Assembly (NCBI GenBank): GCA_016926115.1
Contig: JAFGPF010000037.1
Span: 1 to 14,761 of the forward strand
Reading direction: 5' to 3'
Origin: Dehalococcoidales bacterium
GTDB taxonomy: Bacteria > Chloroflexota > Dehalococcoidia > Dehalococcoidales > RBG-16-60-22
DNA: 14,761 nucleotides
Under the pieces are notes generated by a model. The model was not told where the DNA came from. It was given only the letters and a program-made list of their open reading frames with translations, and made no database searches. Both the position numbers and the translations under genes were made by a program. Numbering within the stretch: the stretch's first letter is position 1; each line of letters begins with the position of its first letter. Positions 12,587-14,761 of this stretch are shown here, in pieces.

Positions 12587-13774
12587 ATGAGAAAAGTAGC
12601 CGTGGTCGGCGTTGGCGAGACCAATTTCAGCGGTCCGCAGGAAAAGACGGAGGTCGAACTCTTCGCCGAAGCCGCTATGGAAGCAATTATGGAATCCAAC
12701 CTCAAGCCGAAGGATATCAAGGCGCTGTTCGTCGGCAACGTGCTGGGCGACTTCGCCGAGGGGCAGGGGATGGTGCAGTCCTTCGCCGCCGAGAACATCG
12801 GCTGCCTGTACGTGCCCGCCAACCGTTACGAGGGCGCCTGCGCCTCGGCGAGCATGGCTATCCGGGACGCCTTCATCTGGGTGGCGTCCGGCTATTACGA
12901 CATCGTCCTGGCGGGGGGCGTCGAGAGGGCGGCCACCATGGGCACGGGACTGGCGACGCGTACCTTCGCCATGTTCAGCGACGCCCGCTACGAGTACCCC
13001 GCCGGTATTACCTTCCCGGCGGTCTTCGCCATGCTGACCCATCTCTACGCGGATACGTATAAAATCCCCCTGCAAAAGTTACGCGAGCAGATGGCGCGCG
13101 TTTCCATACAGTCTTACAGGCACGGCAGCGCCAACCCCAGGGCGCAGTTTTATGGCAAGAATGCCGATATGTCCGTCGAGAAGGTGCTCGGCAGTTTCGT
13201 GGTGTCCACGCCGCTTACCCTGCACGACTGCTGTCCTTTCTCCGACGGTGCCGCCGCCGTGGTGCTGGCATCGGAGGAAGTCGCTAAAAAACTCACGAAG
13301 AAGCCCGTCTACATCACCGGCACGGGGCAGTCGTCCTGCGGGCCCCTCGGCAACCAGAGCTACTACCTGCCGAGAATCCGGGCACGCGAGGTGTCTTCCC
13401 AGCGGGCTTACGAAATGGCGGGGGTCAAACCGGAGGACGTCGACCTCTGTGAACTGCACGATTGCTTCAGTATCGCCAGCCTGATTGCCGCCGAGAGTCT
13501 GGGCTTCTTCGATTTCGGAACAGCGGGTGAGGCATGGGAAAAAGGCGGGGCGGATATCGGCGGAAAGGTTGCCGTCAATCCCTCCGGCGGACTGAAAGCC
13601 AAGGGACACCCCATCGGCGCCACGGGTGCCGGGCAGGTCTACGAGGTGGTCAGGCAGCTGCGGGGCGAGGTGGAGCCGGAGCGGCAGGTGCCGGATGCTA
13701 AAATCGGCATGACGGACACCCTCGGCGGCGACGGCGGTACACTGGTCAACATGATTTTCGAAAGGGGCTGGTAA
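12587..13774 (+). CDS. SCP-x-type thiolase (acetyl-CoA C-acyltransferase-like)
   Basis: This 395-residue thiolase-fold enzyme belongs to the SCP-x/archaeal thiolase group that acts with a DUF35 partner. The nucleophilic cysteine is Cys85 in EGACASAS. His291 lies in ELHDCFSIAS (289-298), and His341 in GGLKAKGHPIGATG (334-347). The second cysteine loop of classical thiolases (CxGGGxG) is replaced by DTLGGDGGT (377-385), as is usual in this group; Cys293 of HDCF is the likely second catalytic cysteine. Known relatives include archaeal acetoacetyl-CoA thiolases complexed with HMG-CoA synthase, and bacterial Ltp2-like retro-aldolases. No HMG-CoA synthase lies in the window, so the reaction direction and chain length are undetermined. 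ATG 12587 follows GGAGG. DUF35 lies 66 bases downstream. Confidence 0.92.
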   Translation: MRKVAVVGVGETNFSGPQEKTEVELFAEAAMEAIMESNLKPKDIKALFVGNVLGDFAEGQGMVQSFAAENIGCLYVPANRYEGACASASMAIRDAFIWVASGYYDIVLAGGVERAATMGTGLATRTFAMFSDARYEYPAGITFPAVFAMLTHLYADTYKIPLQKLREQMARVSIQSYRHGSANPRAQFYGKNADMSVEKVLGSFVVSTPLTLHDCCPFSDGAAAVVLASEEVAKKLTKKPVYITGTGQSSCGPLGNQSYYLPRIRAREVSSQRAYEMAGVKPEDVDLCELHDCFSIASLIAAESLGFFDFGTAGEAWEKGGADIGGKVAVNPSGGLKAKGHPIGATGAGQVYEVVRQLRGEVEPERQVPDAKIGMTDTLGGDGGTLVNMIFERGW

Positions 13775-13783
13775 GTCCCGGCT

Positions 13784-13822
13784 GTCATTCCCGCGAAAGC
13801 GGGAATCCAGGGGAGGGGCGAC
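13784..13822. repeat. Half copy of the palindromic element, between thiolase and DUF35 genes
   Basis: Bases 13784-13810 correspond to one 27-base arm of the element at 8757-8829, starting GTCATTCC and ending GGAATCCAG. Similarity runs on for about a dozen bases (GGGAGGGGCGAC here, TGGAGGGGACGA there). The inner part forms a perfect 8-pair stem, ATTCCCGC and GCGGGAAT, around a GAAA tetraloop. The second arm is missing. It sits 9 bases after the thiolase stop, within the probable thiolase-DUF35 transcript. Confidence 0.85.
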
Positions 13823-13840
13823 TACCACAAGGAGGTTATC

Positions 13841-14248
13841 ATGGAACACAAGCTGATTTTCAAAGATTACAACGAAGCCCTCATGCAGAACAAGCTCCTG
13901 GGACTGAAATGCAAATCTTGCGGCGCCATCACCACCCCTCCCAAGATGGTCTGCCGCCAGTGCGCCGGGACGGACATGGAAGTAATCGAGCTAAAGGGCA
14001 GCGGCAAGATACGCACCTTTACCACGGTATTCGTCGCCTCCGAGGGACGCGAGGGTGAAGTCCCCTACACCATCGTCATGGTGGAACTGGACGACGGACC
14101 CTGGATTATGGGCAACCTGGAGGGAATCGACCCCAAGGAAGCCTCCATGGAACTGGTCGGGAAGAAAGTCAAAATGGGACACAGGGTCTTCCCCGGCGAT
14201 AAGTATTCCGCGGGGGAAAGCGCCCGGCCGCTTTTCAGTTTGGTGTAA
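13841..14248 (+). CDS. DUF35 zinc-ribbon/OB-fold protein (thiolase partner)
   Basis: This 135-residue protein is a DUF35 (ChsH2-like) acyl-CoA-binding partner. The rubredoxin-like zinc ribbon has Cys24-x2-Cys27 and Cys38-x2-Cys41 (LKCKSCG and CRQCAG), followed by an OB-fold from about 48 to the end (GSGKIRTFTTVFV, PYTIVMVELDDG, LVGKKVKMGH). In known systems such proteins bridge thiolase to HMG-CoA synthase, or form the retro-aldolase complex with a thiolase-like subunit. The pairing with the preceding thiolase supports this role. ATG 13841 has a strong AAGGAGG, which may give it higher translation than the thiolase. It ends 2 bases before the phosphatase start. The family assignment is secure; the substrate is unknown. 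Confidence 0.92.
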   Translation: MEHKLIFKDYNEALMQNKLLGLKCKSCGAITTPPKMVCRQCAGTDMEVIELKGSGKIRTFTTVFVASEGREGEVPYTIVMVELDDGPWIMGNLEGIDPKEASMELVGKKVKMGHRVFPGDKYSAGESARPLFSLV

Positions 14249-14250
14249 TA

Positions 14251-14761
14251 ATGGCAGAGCAATATTCACGGCATATAAGGTTCGAGAATGTAATCAACTT
14301 CCGCGACCTCGGTGGCTACCGGGCGCGGGACGGGTATACGGTTGCCTGGCGGCGCCTCTTCCGCAGCGGGGAGTTCCGCAACATAACACCGCCAGAAATC
14401 GACCGGCTTACCGGCGAAATCGGACTCAATACGGTAGTCGACCTCAGGAGCACGATAGAAGTCGAGCACCAGGGAGCAAGTACGCTTGCTGAAATCGATA
14501 TTAAGTACCACAACATCGCTTTTATGACCGACGACGACCCCGGGGCTAACGCCAGCCGTTACGAGCATTGCACTAATATGGGCGAATTTTACCTGGAAAT
14601 GGCCCGCCAAAAGGACTACGGCAAGCGTATTATCGAGGCGCTGGAGGTCATTGCCGACCCTAAAAACCACCCTATGGTGTTCCACTGCGCCGTGGGCAAA
14701 GACCGGACGGGGATGCTGGCGGCCGTCCTGTTGAGCCTGCTGGGGGTGGCGGAAAAAGACA
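14251..14761 (+). CDS. PtpB-like tyrosine/lipid phosphatase (3' truncated)
   Basis: The frame starting at ATG 14251 is open to the window end, giving 170 residues; the C-terminus lies outside. It has the Y_phosphatase3 signature of PtpB-type phosphatases: NFRDLGGYRARDG (16-28), LFRSGEF (36-42), VVDLRSTIEVEHQG (62-75) and the P-loop HCAVGKDRTG (145-154), with nucleophile Cys146 and Arg152 in the CX5R pattern. The Lys-Asp in the loop is characteristic of PtpB-like enzymes that act on phosphotyrosine, phosphoserine or phosphoinositides. The start is 2 bases after the DUF35 stop, with only a weak GGTG upstream, so translation is probably coupled. No signal peptide is visible. Whether it works with the acyl-CoA enzymes or is just co-transcribed cannot be told. 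Confidence 0.88.
   Translation, partial: MAEQYSRHIRFENVINFRDLGGYRARDGYTVAWRRLFRSGEFRNITPPEIDRLTGEIGLNTVVDLRSTIEVEHQGASTLAEIDIKYHNIAFMTDDDPGANASRYEHCTNMGEFYLEMARQKDYGKRIIEALEVIADPKNHPMVFHCAVGKDRTGMLAAVLLSLLGVAEKD

Noticed and set aside
13079..13849. 256-codon minus-strand frame opposite the thiolase
   Set aside because: Its start falls within the repeat element (the DSRFRGND-like peptide is a typical translation of that repeat), and the rest is antisense to the thiolase.
1..14761. CRISPR array, tRNA/rRNA, prophage or defence island
   Set aside because: No regularly spaced repeats, tRNA-like folds, integrase, transposase or known defence genes were seen; the content is mostly housekeeping.

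Overview
The window reads as a stretch of bacterial chromosome, most probably from the Chloroflexota and perhaps from a Dehalococcoidia relative. The taxonomic call is an inference from gene content and order: recA-recX-rny-ymdB-PHP in a row, a B-box zinc-ribbon membrane protein, DUF169, and an SCP-x-type thiolase paired with DUF35. It was not tested by alignment. Genes are tightly packed on both strands, moderately GC-rich, and have clear Shine-Dalgarno and sigma70-type promoter signals. I found no tRNA, rRNA, CRISPR array, transposase or phage gene, and no gene-free stretch over 300 bases.

Layout. (1) 1-766, plus strand: the end of surE, then acpS. (2) 773-2982, minus strand: a tail-anchored coiled-coil protein with its own promoter, and upstream of it a YtcJ-type amidohydrolase. 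(3) 3055-3783, plus: ammonia-dependent NAD synthetase nadE, divergent from the amidohydrolase. (4) 3780-5180, minus: a GH1 beta-glycosidase with an unusual N-terminal membrane anchor. Its stop codon overlaps that of nadE in a shared CTAG. (5) 5324-11672, plus: recA, a terminator, recX, rny, a palindromic repeat element, ymdB, a PHP phosphoesterase, a plsY-like acyltransferase and a B-box/4-TM protein. The last members are joined by 4-base GTGA overlaps (ymdB/PHP and plsY/B-box). (6) 11679-12434, minus: a DUF169 protein. (7) 12587-14761, plus: thiolase, DUF35 zinc-ribbon/OB protein, and a PtpB-like protein phosphatase that runs off the window edge.

How the genes fit together. RecA and RecX form a recombinase/regulator pair. 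RNase Y, YmdB and the PHP protein are all linked by family to RNA or nucleotide turnover, so block 5 is plausibly a DNA-repair and RNA-decay housekeeping operon that continues into phospholipid synthesis. The thiolase and DUF35 protein are expected to form one acyl-CoA-processing complex.

The most interesting signals are regulatory rather than a new protein system. Two divergent promoter pairs appear to share palindromic core elements: a common -10 (AGTATACT) between the amidohydrolase and nadE, and a common -35 (TTGCAA) between DUF169 and the thiolase. The recA promoter carries a 13-base palindrome in its spacer that matches neither the E. coli nor the B. subtilis LexA box. A dispersed palindromic repeat occurs as a full copy before ymdB and a half copy before DUF35. 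I did not find a convincing new multi-gene defence or metabolic system.
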